Below are positions 1 to 6,550 of a stretch of DNA of 9,292 nucleotides, one piece after another. A program made the position numbers and the translations under genes. Source of the stretch: Gammaproteobacteria bacterium (GTDB taxonomy: Bacteria; Pseudomonadota; Gammaproteobacteria; HK1); NCBI GenBank assembly GCA_022822245.1, contig JAJECB010000054.1, forward strand, positions 1 to 9,292. Direction: 5' to 3'. The stretch's first letter is position 1. Every line of letters begins with the position of its first letter. A model generated the notes under the pieces. That model worked only from the letters and a program-made list of their open reading frames with translations. It was not told the DNA's origin and ran no database searches.

Positions 1-340
1 TGCCATACCCCCGCAAACCGCCGAAAGGCCCGCCTCCGTGAACGCGCACTCCTCCCATTCCTCCGGCTACCGCCCCACCACAACCGTTTCCAACCCATCT
101 CGTACTCATCCTTGTACCGAACAAAAATTTACCCTGGGTGGACGGCTCGGGAGCGTGCAGGCGTCTGGAGACGAGCCGACCCTGCCCGCCGCTCTTTCGC
201 CTCGGCCACCCGGCGATTTGCCGCCCGCGCCCGCACCTTCGACCGGCAAACCGCTTCGATGCGGCTCGCGAATCGGTACCATCCGGCACCACGCGGCAAC
301 CGGCGTGCCGCCGGAACCGGTGACGAGGGAGGAACACACG
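1..340. other. Non-coding leader upstream of the HD gene
   Basis: I see no convincing gene here. Several frames stay open, but this is the usual effect of high GC, and their translations are Arg/Pro/Ala-rich with no recognisable motif. Positions about 110-137 form an unusually AT-rich patch (TTGTACC, ACAAAAATTTA) in an otherwise very GC-rich stretch, so regulatory DNA for the HD gene could lie there. I could not assemble a convincing -35/-10 pair. The last gene-proximal bases (about 323-332, GAGGGAGG) are the Shine-Dalgarno site of the HD gene. The left edge could hold the tail of an upstream gene, but nothing in it is recognisable. Confidence 0.4.
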
Positions 341-964
341 ATGGCTGAGGACTCGCAAGTGACGGATGCGCTCCGCGCGAAGGTCCGCGAAGAGCTGCGG
401 GAGGTCGAGGAGATCCGGGACCCCGGGCTCCGGGAGAAGGTGGTCGAGGTATGGGCGCTCGCGATCGCGCGGAGCAGCTTCACGTCCATCGGGGACATCG
501 CGCCGTCGGGCAACCCCGGCGTGATGACCCTGAAGCGCGGAACCCAGGTCGATCACCTGCGAGGGGTCGCGCGCCTTGCCATGGGGATGGCCGACGACCT
601 CACCGCGAACTTCCCCGAGCTCGAGATCGACCGCGACCTCGTCGTCGCGGGCGCGCTCTGCCACGACGTCGGCAAGCCGTGGGAGTTCGATCCCGAGAAC
701 CGGAAGCGCTGGGAGTCCAGGCCGCGCGCGGCGGGGCTTCCGTCCGTGCGGCACCCCGCCTACGGGGCGCATCTTTGCTTCACGGTCGGCTTGCCGGAGG
801 AGGTGGCGCACTGCGCGACCGCTCACTCGGGAGAGGGCGAGCTCCTCGTTCGCAGCCTCGAGAACACGATCGTCCACCATGCCGACCATGCGTTCTGGAA
901 CATCATGCATGCCGGGGACATGATCGTTCCGGAGAGCGTCCCGGGCCGCAAGCACGTGGATTAG
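341..964 (+). CDS. HD-domain metal-dependent phosphohydrolase-like protein
   Basis: A 207-residue soluble protein with the HD-superfamily metal site. Visible candidate ligands are H72 in VDHLRG, the H108-D109 doublet in LCHDVGKPW, H138 or H144 in RHPAYGAH, H162 in TAHSGEG, and D182 in HHADHAFWN. The first 60 residues are a charged helical segment (many E, R and K) followed by a Gly/Pro turn. HD proteins of this type usually hydrolyse phosphomonoesters, nucleotides or cyclic nucleotides using two metals; the substrate here cannot be read from sequence. The ATG at 341 is chosen because GAGGGAGG lies 8-10 bases upstream and family-like sequence begins there. The frame is open back to 38, but that extension is low-complexity. 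The gene stands alone on the plus strand and converges on the hydratase gene. There is no signal peptide or membrane segment. The family call is good; the function is unknown. Confidence 0.85.
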   Translation: MAEDSQVTDALRAKVREELREVEEIRDPGLREKVVEVWALAIARSSFTSIGDIAPSGNPGVMTLKRGTQVDHLRGVARLAMGMADDLTANFPELEIDRDLVVAGALCHDVGKPWEFDPENRKRWESRPRAAGLPSVRHPAYGAHLCFTVGLPEEVAHCATAHSGEGELLVRSLENTIVHHADHAFWNIMHAGDMIVPESVPGRKHVD

Positions 965-1062
965 GGCGCGGCCACCGGGACGGGCCGGGAACCGCGCCGG
1001 ATTCGGGCGGAGATCGTCGAAGCGGGCGGAGCGCGCCCGTGCCGCCGGCGGGACGCCGGGAA
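965..1062. terminator. Convergent intergenic hairpin (possible terminator)
   Basis: Between the converging HD and hydratase genes, GGCGCGG (965-971) pairs with CCGCGCC (992-998), giving a 7-bp GC stem with a 20-base loop that starts right after the HD stop codon. No T-tract follows on either strand, so it is not a textbook intrinsic terminator. It may simply be a stable hairpin or act with Rho. Confidence 0.25.
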
Positions 1063-1860
1063 TCAGGGGTCGAACGAGACGGAGGCTTGGCCGAGGTTCT
1101 CGATCGCGACCCGGACGCTGTCGCCCGGCTCCACCCAGCGTGTCTCGACGATGCTGCCCGTGAGCACCACGTCGTCCTCCGAGAGCGGCCGGCCGGTCGC
1201 GGCGGAGTGGTTGGCGAGCCACGCGAGCGCCTCGAACGGGTGTCCCATCACGTCGGCGCCGGTTCCGGAGCCGACCTCGGTGTCGTTGATGGTCATGGTT
1301 CCTCGGAGAGCCGCGAGGTCGAGGCCGGACCGGGTGGATATCGGGGCGCCGAGCACGGCGCCGGCGCTGAAGAAGTCGTCGGCGACGAGGCTCGCCGCAT
1401 CGAGGGCGCGAAAGTCGTCGTAGCGGTCGTCGACGATCTCGATCGCCGCCATGCAGCTCTCGACCGCGGCCGCCACGTCCGCGCGGTCGAAGGGCGCCTC
1501 CGCCGCCGGAAGGGGCCGCCCGAGCCGCACCGCTATCTCGCACTCGACCCCCGGCCGCCAGTGCGCGGCGTATGGAACGGTCGCCGGGCTGCGAAAGATC
1601 CGGGCGGCATGGAGGGCGCCCGCGCAGGGGTGCTCGATCCGGAGATAACGTTGCATCACCGGCGTCGTGCAGCCGATCTTGCGGCCGCTGACGGCTCCGA
1701 GCGAGCCGCCGAGCCGATCGTTGAGCGCAGCCTGGACGCGGTAGGCGTCGTCGAGCGACGGCGGACGGCAATCCGGCGGAAGCGGGGCGGGCACCGGACA
1801 CCTCCGCTCCCGCGCCGCAACGAAGAGCTCCACCAACTGCCGGATCGCCTCGGGCTTCAT
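1063..1860 (-). CDS. 2-keto-4-pentenoate hydratase / FAH-family enzyme (MhpD-like)
   Basis: A 265-residue member of the fumarylacetoacetate-hydrolase fold, in the hydratase/decarboxylase branch (MhpD, 4-oxalocrotonate decarboxylase, 2-oxohept-3-ene-dioate hydratase). These enzymes use Mg or Mn to add water to, or decarboxylate, 2-oxo-enoates, usually late in meta-cleavage of aromatics. The metal-binding E-x-E pair is E106/E108 in GVECEIAV and the likely third ligand is E141 in AIEIVDDRY. The basic GRKIG motif (K61) and VVLTGSI near the C-terminus are also family features. Length matches the family (about 260). An in-frame ATG lies three codons upstream at 1869, but the GGAGG at 1875-1871 is only one base from it and ten from the ATG at 1860, so 1860 is preferred. 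It lies 157 bp downstream of the amidohydrolase pair on the same strand, so readthrough is possible. Exact substrate is undetermined; no ring-cleavage dioxygenase is present here. Confidence 0.87.
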   Translation of the reverse strand: MKPEAIRQLVELFVAARERRCPVPAPLPPDCRPPSLDDAYRVQAALNDRLGGSLGAVSGRKIGCTTPVMQRYLRIEHPCAGALHAARIFRSPATVPYAAHWRPGVECEIAVRLGRPLPAAEAPFDRADVAAAVESCMAAIEIVDDRYDDFRALDAASLVADDFFSAGAVLGAPISTRSGLDLAALRGTMTINDTEVGSGTGADVMGHPFEALAWLANHSAATGRPLSEDDVVLTGSIVETRWVEPGDSVRVAIENLGQASVSFDP

Positions 1861-2017
1861 CGCCTGCATGCCTCCCTCTCAGACCTCGGGCGCGATTCCC
1901 CGATCATCGCCTCGAATCCGGGCCGTGGATCGCCCCGCCCGGTCGGAGGGCCTCGATCGGGTGGGTCGATTCGCCCGCGCCGGGTCGTCCGATCGCGCGC
2001 CGGCGCGGCGGGACGGG
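1861..2017 (-). other. Intergenic gap within a possible minus-strand operon
   Basis: This gap separates the unknown small gene from the hydratase gene downstream on the same strand. It contains the hydratase Shine-Dalgarno GGAGG (1875-1871) and GC-rich sequence with short dyads such as GCGCGCCGGCGC. I see no clear promoter hexamers or T-tract terminator, so co-transcription with the upstream pair is possible but not shown. Confidence 0.3.
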
Positions 2018-2557
2018 TCAGAGGAGGGCGGCGCAGCTCGCGAGGGCGTCCTCGCGGGCGCGCTCGAACGCGGCTTCCTCCGCCGCGAGCGGGCTCCCGC
2101 CGCCGGCTCCCCCGAACGAGAAGGCGACGCCGCCCGCCGAGCCCGCGGTGCCGCCGCCCGCCGCGATGCGCGCGGAGCCGAACTGGGTCCGCACCCCGCC
2201 CGCGCCGGGCAGGCGGAGGCTGCCGACCACGATGACCTCGTCCCGCTCCCGGCGCCGGCTCGTCACCTCGAAGCGCCAGCCGTCGCCGTAGCGCTCGTTG
2301 AGGAGGCGCTCCGTCGGGGAGGCGGCGGGAGACGGGTCGGCGGCGGGCGCTTCCGCGGACACGGGCCGGATCGATTCGCTGGGGGCGCCCTCGGGCGCGC
2401 GGGCCGGGGCGCCGGTGGCGGGCGCCGGTTCCCGGGGCGGAGATCCGGACGAAGGCCGGCCGCCACGGGAGGGGCCGGTCCCCTCGTAGAGCGCGTCCAG
2501 CTCGCGCCGGTTCTTCGCGAGGAGGTCGTCGAAGGCGGAGGTGTAGCGCGAGCTCAT
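2018..2557 (-). CDS. Unknown protein translationally coupled to the amidohydrolase; Rad52-like C-terminal pattern
   Basis: A 179-residue protein I cannot assign. Residues 1-25 form a short helical head (SAFDDLLAKNRRELDALYEG). Residues 26-80 are a Pro/Ala/Ser/Gly-rich, probably disordered linker. Residues 81-179 are a compact domain beginning TERLLNERYGDGWRFEV, then alternating strands (EVIVVGSLRLP), VRTQFGSARIA, a Gly-rich loop (about 132-157) and a terminal helix (FERAREDALASCAALL). The order 'helix, GxGW, strands, R-x-x-x-G, terminal helix with A-x-x-A' is reminiscent of Rad52/Rad22-type single-strand annealing domains, but that is a pattern impression only. Its ATG overlaps the TGA of the amidohydrolase gene as ATGA, implying translational coupling and probably a related role. 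There is no signal peptide or membrane segment. The linker's codon use is ordinary GC-rich. Real gene: likely. Function: unknown. Confidence 0.72.
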   Translation of the reverse strand: MSSRYTSAFDDLLAKNRRELDALYEGTGPSRGGRPSSGSPPREPAPATGAPARAPEGAPSESIRPVSAEAPAADPSPAASPTERLLNERYGDGWRFEVTSRRRERDEVIVVGSLRLPGAGGVRTQFGSARIAAGGGTAGSAGGVAFSFGGAGGGSPLAAEEAAFERAREDALASCAALL

Positions 2558-3270
2558 CGGACGGCCGCCTCTCGCTCCCCGGCCGCCCACCAGCGCCGGA
2601 AGTCGTCCACCGCGCGCTCGGGTCCGCCGAGCTCGCCCGCCCGCTCGAGCCGGGCGAGGACCTCGCCGCTCTCGATGACGTCGCCGTACTTGGCGTCGAT
2701 GTCGAAGAGGTTCGCCTCGTGCGGTCCCGCCGCGCGGTCTCCCACCGCGTCGCGCACGACGATGGTGTGGTAGCCGTACTGCATCGAGTCGATGGCCGAC
2801 GCGCGCACGCACCCGCTCGTGGTGCAGCCGGTGAGGACGAGGGTGTCCACCCCGAAGGCCTTGAGGCGCGCGTCGATGTCGGTGCCGAAGAACGCGCTCG
2901 CATACTGCTTCTCGGCCACGATCTCCCCCGCCTCGGGGCGTATCCGGTCATCCACCTCGGTCCACCGCGTGCCCCGCACGAGAAGGCCGAGGGCCGGCAC
3001 CTTCTTGACGAAGGTCCCGCCGTCGCTCAAGTCCGGGTGATAGGCGACGGTGGTGTAGGCGACGGGGAGTCCGGCCGCGCGGAACGCGGCCTGGAGGCGG
3101 GCGGTCACCTCGAGCTCCGGTGAGAAGTCGCCCCCGAGGTCGGTCGTCGGATCGGTGAACCCGTTGATGAAGTCGATGACGAGGAGCGCGGGCTTGGCCC
3201 CGAACCCGGCGCGTGACGCGAACCCCTTGCGCTCGTAGTCGGTGCGCGTGTCGGCCGTCCAGTCGTGCAT
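2554..3270 (-). CDS. Isochorismatase-family amidohydrolase, N-carbamoylsarcosine amidohydrolase-like
   Basis: A 238-residue cysteine hydrolase of the isochorismatase fold. The catalytic triad is visible as D33 in LLVIDFINGFTD, K121 in AEKQYASAFFGTD, and C154 in GCTTSGCVRAS. The signatures EKQYASAFFGT, TGCTTSGCVRA, VVRDAVGDRA and PHEANLFDIDAKYGDV are those of the N-carbamoylsarcosine amidohydrolase subgroup. That group cleaves N-carbamoyl amino acids or similar amides to amine, CO2 and ammonia; RutB and maleamate amidase (NicF) are more distant relatives. The ATG at 3270 is preceded by a strong GGGGGAGGA four bases away. An in-frame extension upstream to 3552 would run into the divergent GFA gene and is rejected. 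The gene heads a minus-strand unit and overlaps the next gene by four bases. No creatinine or hydantoin genes are in the window, so the physiological substrate is unknown. Confidence 0.88.
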   Translation of the reverse strand: MHDWTADTRTDYERKGFASRAGFGAKPALLVIDFINGFTDPTTDLGGDFSPELEVTARLQAAFRAAGLPVAYTTVAYHPDLSDGGTFVKKVPALGLLVRGTRWTEVDDRIRPEAGEIVAEKQYASAFFGTDIDARLKAFGVDTLVLTGCTTSGCVRASAIDSMQYGYHTIVVRDAVGDRAAGPHEANLFDIDAKYGDVIESGEVLARLERAGELGGPERAVDDFRRWWAAGEREAAVR

Positions 3271-3313
3271 GTCTTCCTCCCCCCGGTCCCCCGGGCTCGC
3301 GCCCTCACCGGAC

Positions 3314-3342
3314 TCTTTACCGCAGACCGGTCTTCGAGACAA
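3314..3342 (-). promoter_or_regulatory. Candidate sigma70-like promoter for the amidohydrolase operon
   Basis: Reading the minus strand, TTGTCT (3342-3337) is followed after exactly 17 bases by TAAAGA (3319-3314), about 44 bases before the ATG at 3270. The -35 matches 4 of 6 consensus bases and the -10 matches 3 of 6. It lies in the 148-bp divergent gap shared with the GFA gene. Plausible position, weak -10. Confidence 0.33.
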
Positions 3343-3377
3343 GGCCGCCTCGCGGGCGGCGCGCCGCCGGTTCGCGC

Positions 3378-3383
3378 TATGCT
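3378..3383 (+). promoter_or_regulatory. Possible -10 element of the GFA gene
   Basis: TATGCT stands out in GC-rich sequence 35 bases before the ATG at 3419. No recognisable -35 lies 16-18 bases upstream, so this is a low-confidence promoter element that would give a short 5' leader. Confidence 0.22.
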
Positions 3384-3418
3384 CCCTCCCGATTCCGCCC
3401 TGCTCCACGAGGTCCGGC

Positions 3419-4264
3419 ATGACCGAAGGAACCTGTCTCTGCGGGACCGTGCGCTTCGTCGCCGACGAGGTGCGCGACATGGCCCACTGCCACTGCTCGA
3501 TGTGCCGCAAGCACCACGGGGCCCCGTTCGCGACGATGGCCCGGGTCGCCACCGAGGCGTTCCGGTGGACGGCGGGCGAGGATGCGATCCGGCACTACGA
3601 GTCCTCGCCGGGCTTCCGCCGGTCCTTCTGCGGAGTCTGCGGGTCTTCCCTCCCCGATCGTTCCCCGTCCGGCGGATGGTTCGTGCCGGCGGGGCTCTTC
3701 GCGGACGACCCCGGGGTGCGCCCCGTCGTCCACATCTTCCGCGCCCACCAGGCACCTTGGCACACCATCGCGGACGAGCTGCCGGGATTCGACGAGTGGC
3801 CTCCGCGCCGGGACATGCCGGTGATCGAGCGGCCACCGGCTGCCGACCCGGTCGAGTCGGGCGCGCTACGCGGGAGTTGCCTTTGCGGCGGCATCGCGTA
3901 CGAGGTGACCGAGCCCTTCACGCGGGTCCACAACTGCCACTGCTCGCGTTGCCGGCGGGCCCGCGCCGCCGCCCACACCACGAACGGGTTCACGTCCGTC
4001 GATGGGCTCGGCTTCGTGCGCGGGGAGGACCTCGTCGTGACGTGGCGCCTCCCCGGGGCGAGGTTCTTCGCCCACGCCTTCTGCCGGGCGTGCGGCTCGG
4101 GGGCTCCCCGGTGCGACCCGGGCCGCGGAATTGCGTTCATTCCGATGGGCTCGCTCGACGACGACCCCGGCCGCCGCGTCGACCGCCATATCTTCGTCGG
4201 TTCACGGGCGCCCTGGTACGAGTTCGAGGACGACCTTCCGACCTTCGACGAAGCGGCGCCCTGA
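3419..4264 (+). CDS. Tandem GFA-domain (CENP-V/GFA zinc fold) protein
   Basis: A 281-residue protein made of two GFA domains in tandem. Domain 1 (about 3-130) has C6/C8 in CLCG, C24/C26/C29 in HCHCSMC, and C71/C74 in CGVCG. Domain 2 (about 150-278) repeats the pattern with C154/C156 (CLCGG), C173/C175/C178 (NCHCSRC) and C222/C225 (CRACGSG). Seven cysteines per domain match the structural and catalytic zinc sites of glutathione-dependent formaldehyde-activating (GFA) proteins. Each half also ends with a similar tail ([13 protein letters not shown] and [13 protein letters not shown]), supporting internal duplication. Most GFA proteins are single-domain, about 120-190 residues. Enzymatic activity of the family is uncertain; roles in thiol-adduct or aldehyde handling are proposed. 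The start at 3419 gives a first residue just before CLCG; the Shine-Dalgarno is weak (ACGAGG). It converges on the nitroreductase gene. Confidence 0.88.
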   Translation: MTEGTCLCGTVRFVADEVRDMAHCHCSMCRKHHGAPFATMARVATEAFRWTAGEDAIRHYESSPGFRRSFCGVCGSSLPDRSPSGGWFVPAGLFADDPGVRPVVHIFRAHQAPWHTIADELPGFDEWPPRRDMPVIERPPAADPVESGALRGSCLCGGIAYEVTEPFTRVHNCHCSRCRRARAAAHTTNGFTSVDGLGFVRGEDLVVTWRLPGARFFAHAFCRACGSGAPRCDPGRGIAFIPMGSLDDDPGRRVDRHIFVGSRAPWYEFEDDLPTFDEAAP

Positions 4265-4361
4265 CGCGAAGCGGCGGCGCCACTCCCGGGAGCGCGGGAT
4301 CCCGGCCCGCGCCGTCCCGGCCGGCGAGGGGGCCTCGCCCGGCGCGAGGCGCGGCGGAGGC
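4265..4361. terminator. Convergent intergenic region with two GC hairpins
   Basis: Two strong stem-loops lie between the converging GFA and nitroreductase genes. GCGCGGG (4292-4298) pairs with CCCGCGC (4306-4312) around a 7-base loop. GGCGAGG (4323-4329) pairs with CCTCGCC (4333-4339) around a 3-base loop. Neither has a flanking T-tract, so they may stall transcription from either side only weakly or with Rho. The placement fits a shared termination zone. Confidence 0.3.
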
Positions 4362-5012
4362 TCAGGCGTAGCTGCAGACCTCGTCGAACTCGTAGCGGTA
4401 GAGGCGGGGGCCCATGATGCTCTCCGGCTTCCCCCACCCGAGGTTGCAGAGGAAGTTCGACTTCGTGCTCGTGCCGGCGAAGAACGCCTCGTCGACCGTG
4501 GCGTTGTCGAAGCCGGACATCGCGCCGCAGTCGAGCCCGAGCGCGCGGCACGCGATGAGGAAGTATGCGGCCCCGAGAGTGCCGTTGCGGAACGCGGCCA
4601 CCTCCGACGCGGCGGGATTGCTGCCGAAGGTCGGGGTGAGATCGCGGATGAAGGTGCGCGCGGAGTCGCGCCAGAACTCGGTGTCGTAGCCGATGATCGC
4701 GGTTACCGGGGCCGCCATCGTCTTGTCGTGGTTCCCCTCCGAGAGGGCGGGTTCGAGCTTCGCCTTCCCCTCCGCGCTTCGCACGAAGATGATGCGCATC
4801 GGCTGCGAGTTCGCCGACGTCGGCCCCATGCGGGCGATGTCGAAGGCCGCGCGCAGCAGCTCGTCCGGGACGTCGCGCGTCTCGTCGAAGGCGTTCGGCG
4901 TGCGGGCGACCCGGAACAGGAGGTCGAGGCCCGCGTCGTCGAGCCGCTCGATCGTGTCGCGGAGGGCGGCGAACTCGGCCCTGGCCCGGGCGAGGGCGGC
5001 GTCTTCGGTCAT
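4362..5012 (-). CDS. RutE-like FMN nitroreductase / malonic semialdehyde reductase family
   Basis: A 216-residue flavoprotein of the nitroreductase fold, closest by motif to RutE, which reduces malonic semialdehyde to 3-hydroxypropionate in the Rut pyrimidine-degradation pathway. Shared signatures in order are VARTPNAF (35-42), [10 protein letters not shown] (62-71), [18 protein letters not shown] (89-106), [12 protein letters not shown] (129-140), [16 protein letters not shown] (154-169), and [18 protein letters not shown] (177-194). The first and second motifs include expected FMN phosphate-binding Arg, Thr and Ser residues. RutE of E. coli is 196 residues; this one has about 20 extra helical N-terminal residues. 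The start at 5012 has GAGGA about six bases upstream. No other rut gene is present and RutE-like proteins are common outside rut operons, so the specific substrate is inferred from family only. NAD(P)H is the expected donor. The gene is divergent from the deacetylase gene across 519 bp. Confidence 0.85.
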   Translation of the reverse strand: MTEDAALARARAEFAALRDTIERLDDAGLDLLFRVARTPNAFDETRDVPDELLRAAFDIARMGPTSANSQPMRIIFVRSAEGKAKLEPALSEGNHDKTMAAPVTAIIGYDTEFWRDSARTFIRDLTPTFGSNPAASEVAAFRNGTLGAAYFLIACRALGLDCGAMSGFDNATVDEAFFAGTSTKSNFLCNLGWGKPESIMGPRLYRYEFDEVCSYA

Positions 5013-5141
5013 CTTCGTTCCTCGGAAGTCGGGTTCGTGGCAATGGCCCGCCAGCGCATCCGGCGACGAGCGCCGGCTGCCCCATCGTGCATGTCCGCGC
5101 GACGGGCGGGGGCGAGGCTCGGCCGGCGCGGAGACGGCGCG

Positions 5142-5163
5142 GCGCGAAGCAGCGCGAAGTATA
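5142..5163 (-). promoter_or_regulatory. Candidate -10 with helical-phased direct repeats upstream of the nitroreductase
   Basis: On the minus strand TATACT (5163-5158) is a 5-of-6 match to the sigma70 -10, but no good -35 lies 16-18 bases upstream. Overlapping and just downstream of it, CTTCGCGC occurs twice (5159-5152 and 5149-5142), with start points exactly 10 bp apart. Repeats on one face of the helix over a promoter are typical of an operator, so a dedicated repressor is possible. The UTR to the ATG at 5012 would be about 140 bases. Confidence 0.3.
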
Positions 5164-5379
5164 GCGACGGAGCGCGCGGACCGGCGGCTGGCCCCCGTCG
5201 AGACCGGTACGCATGCCTCGCCGATCTGCCGCTGCCCACCCCGATTGACCCGCCTCCACGGCCTTCCGGCGCCGGGGCCAAGAGACGTCGCGGACTTCTT
5301 CGGGCAAGCGACGAAGATCGGCGAAGCGGGCGCACCGGCGCCGGACGTGCGGCGATCGGTTCCCGGCCACCGGAGCCGG

Positions 5380-5408
5380 TTGCGGGAGGTCGGCCCGTCT
5401 CCTACATT
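5380..5408 (+). promoter_or_regulatory. Candidate sigma70-like promoter for the deacetylase operon
   Basis: TTGCGG (5380-5385) and TACATT (5403-5408) are separated by exactly 17 bases. The hexamers match consensus at 3 of 6 and 4 of 6 positions, with the TTG of the -35 and the TA and final T of the -10 retained. The leader to the ATG at 5532 would be about 115 bases. Confidence 0.35.
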
Positions 5409-5531
5409 GGAGCCGCTTGCCGCGGACGAGATTGCGGCGGCGCCTCGGGAGAACGCCGCCAACGGGTCGGCACTCATCGCCGCCCGCCGAGACTGCGGGG
5501 ACAATCGCCGCGCAACAGGAGGAGCAGGGGG

Positions 5532-6542
5532 ATGCGTGAACGATATCGGCCACGGCCGCTGGTGCACTCGAGCGCGGCGTCGCCCGCCGGCCCGACGCCC
5601 GAGGTGCGGGAGCAGTTCCTCGCGCGGCCCGGCGGGCGCAAGGAGATCCTCTGCGCCTACGGGGTGGACGTGGACGCGGTCGCGGGCTGGCTCGGCTCCT
5701 ATGGCGGCGAGGACTCCCCCTGCGACATCTCGCGCGGCCTCTTCGCGGGCGAGGTCGGGGTGCCGCGCATGGTCCGGCTCTTCGACAAGTTCGGCATCCG
5801 CACCTCCTGGTTCATTCCCGGCCATTCCATCGAGACCTTCCCCGACGAATGCAAGCTGGTGGCGGACGCGGGCCACGAGATCGGGGTCCACGGGTACTCC
5901 CACGAGAACCCCATCGCGATGACTCCGGAGCAGGAGGAGGCGGTCCTCGACAAGTGCATCGACCTCATCGAGCGCCTGTGCGGGCGCGCGCCGACCGGGT
6001 ACGTCGCCCCGTGGTGGGAGTTCAGCCCGTACACCAACGAGCTCCTCCTCAAGCGCGGCATCAAGTACGACCACAGCCTGATGAACAACGACTTCCACCC
6101 CTTCTACGTGCGGGTGGGGGACAGTTGGACCAAGATCGACTACTCCAGGCACCCGAGCGAGTGGATGAAGCCGCTCGTGCGGGGCGAGGAGACCGACCTC
6201 ATCGACATCCCGGGAAGCTGGTACCTCGACGATCTCCCCCCGATGATGTTCATCAAGACCGCCCCGAACAGCTACGGGTTCGCCAACCCGCGCGACATCG
6301 AGCAGCTTTGGCGGGACCAGTTCGACTGGGTGTATCGCGAGTACGACTACGCGGTCTTCACCATGACCATCCATCCCGACGTCTCCGGGCGCCCCCAGGT
6401 GCTCCTCATGCACGAGCGGATCTTCGAGTACATCTCGTCGCACTCCGGCGTTCGTTTCTGCACCTTCGACGAGATCGCGGACGACTTCCGGGCCCGCTGC
6501 CCGCGCGAAGGGAGCACTCCGGCGAACGGCGGGGCGGATTGA
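5532..6542 (+). CDS. Cytosolic CE4-fold deacetylase, HpPgdA-like
   Basis: A 336-residue NodB/CE4-fold hydrolase resembling the HpPgdA subgroup rather than classical chitin or xylan deacetylases. Visible motifs are D46/D48 in AYGVDVDA (base and metal ligand), H120/H124 in [10 protein letters not shown] (metal ligands), [10 protein letters not shown] (157-166, replacing the usual RxPY motif 3), IPGSWYLDD (226-234), and H281 in MTIHPDVSG (motif 5 histidine). The full D-H-H metal triad is retained, so metal dependence is expected. There is no signal peptide or membrane anchor: the N-terminus is [14 protein letters not shown], so the enzyme is probably cytosolic. CE4 relatives of this kind include cyclic-ureide hydrolases such as PuuE, so the substrate may be a small amide rather than polysaccharide. 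The ATG at 5532 has a perfect AGGAGG nine bases upstream. The longer open frame upstream is GC-driven and crosses the divergent promoter region. The MCGLCG gene follows after eight bases. Confidence 0.86.
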   Translation: MRERYRPRPLVHSSAASPAGPTPEVREQFLARPGGRKEILCAYGVDVDAVAGWLGSYGGEDSPCDISRGLFAGEVGVPRMVRLFDKFGIRTSWFIPGHSIETFPDECKLVADAGHEIGVHGYSHENPIAMTPEQEEAVLDKCIDLIERLCGRAPTGYVAPWWEFSPYTNELLLKRGIKYDHSLMNNDFHPFYVRVGDSWTKIDYSRHPSEWMKPLVRGEETDLIDIPGSWYLDDLPPMMFIKTAPNSYGFANPRDIEQLWRDQFDWVYREYDYAVFTMTIHPDVSGRPQVLLMHERIFEYISSHSGVRFCTFDEIADDFRARCPREGSTPANGGAD

Positions 6543-6550
6543 GCCGCGCC

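Larger units (their letters stand above)
5013..5531. other. 519-bp divergent intergenic region
   Basis: This region separates the divergently transcribed nitroreductase and deacetylase genes. I find no gene in it: open frames exist, but their translations are low-complexity and Arg-rich. It contains a candidate promoter for each direction (described separately), a pair of 8-base direct repeats (5142-5149 and 5152-5159), and the strong Shine-Dalgarno of the deacetylase (5517-5522). It is long for this compact stretch of genome, so it may also hold regulator sites or an unrecognised leader. Confidence 0.5.

Noticed and set aside
1..348. Plus-strand open frame from the left edge (frame ending at 348) as the end of an upstream gene
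   Set aside because: Low-complexity basic translation without any motif; it also overlaps the HD start. It cannot be supported from the sequence.
451..2235. Very long plus-strand open frame of 594 codons
   Set aside because: Arg/Gly/Pro-rich shadow in GC-rich DNA. It overlaps the HD gene and the antisense of the hydratase gene, which both have real motifs, and it has no recognisable domain.
2558..2812. N-terminal extension of the coupled unknown gene
   Set aside because: It lies inside the amidohydrolase coding region in another frame; the ATGA overlap at 2557-2554 gives a natural start.
1857..2951. 364-codon minus-strand open frame
   Set aside because: Out-of-frame shadow of the amidohydrolase and its coupled gene; composition is almost entirely Arg, Pro, Ser, Ala and Gly.
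2554..3270. RutB (ureidoacrylate amidohydrolase) identity
   Set aside because: The nucleophile context is TTSGCVRAS and the SAFFGT/DIDAKYGDV motifs fit the carbamoylsarcosine-type subgroup rather than RutB (ATNVCVES).
4131..5531. In-frame N-terminal extension of the deacetylase (about 467 codons)
   Set aside because: It overlaps the GFA gene in another frame and the antisense of the nitroreductase gene. The ATG at 5532 has a perfect AGGAGG, and family-like sequence begins shortly after it.
3595..5553. 652-codon minus-strand open frame across the GFA gene, the nitroreductase gene and the intergenic region
   Set aside because: Arg/Pro-rich shadow antisense to the GFA gene and in another frame of the nitroreductase gene; no family motif.
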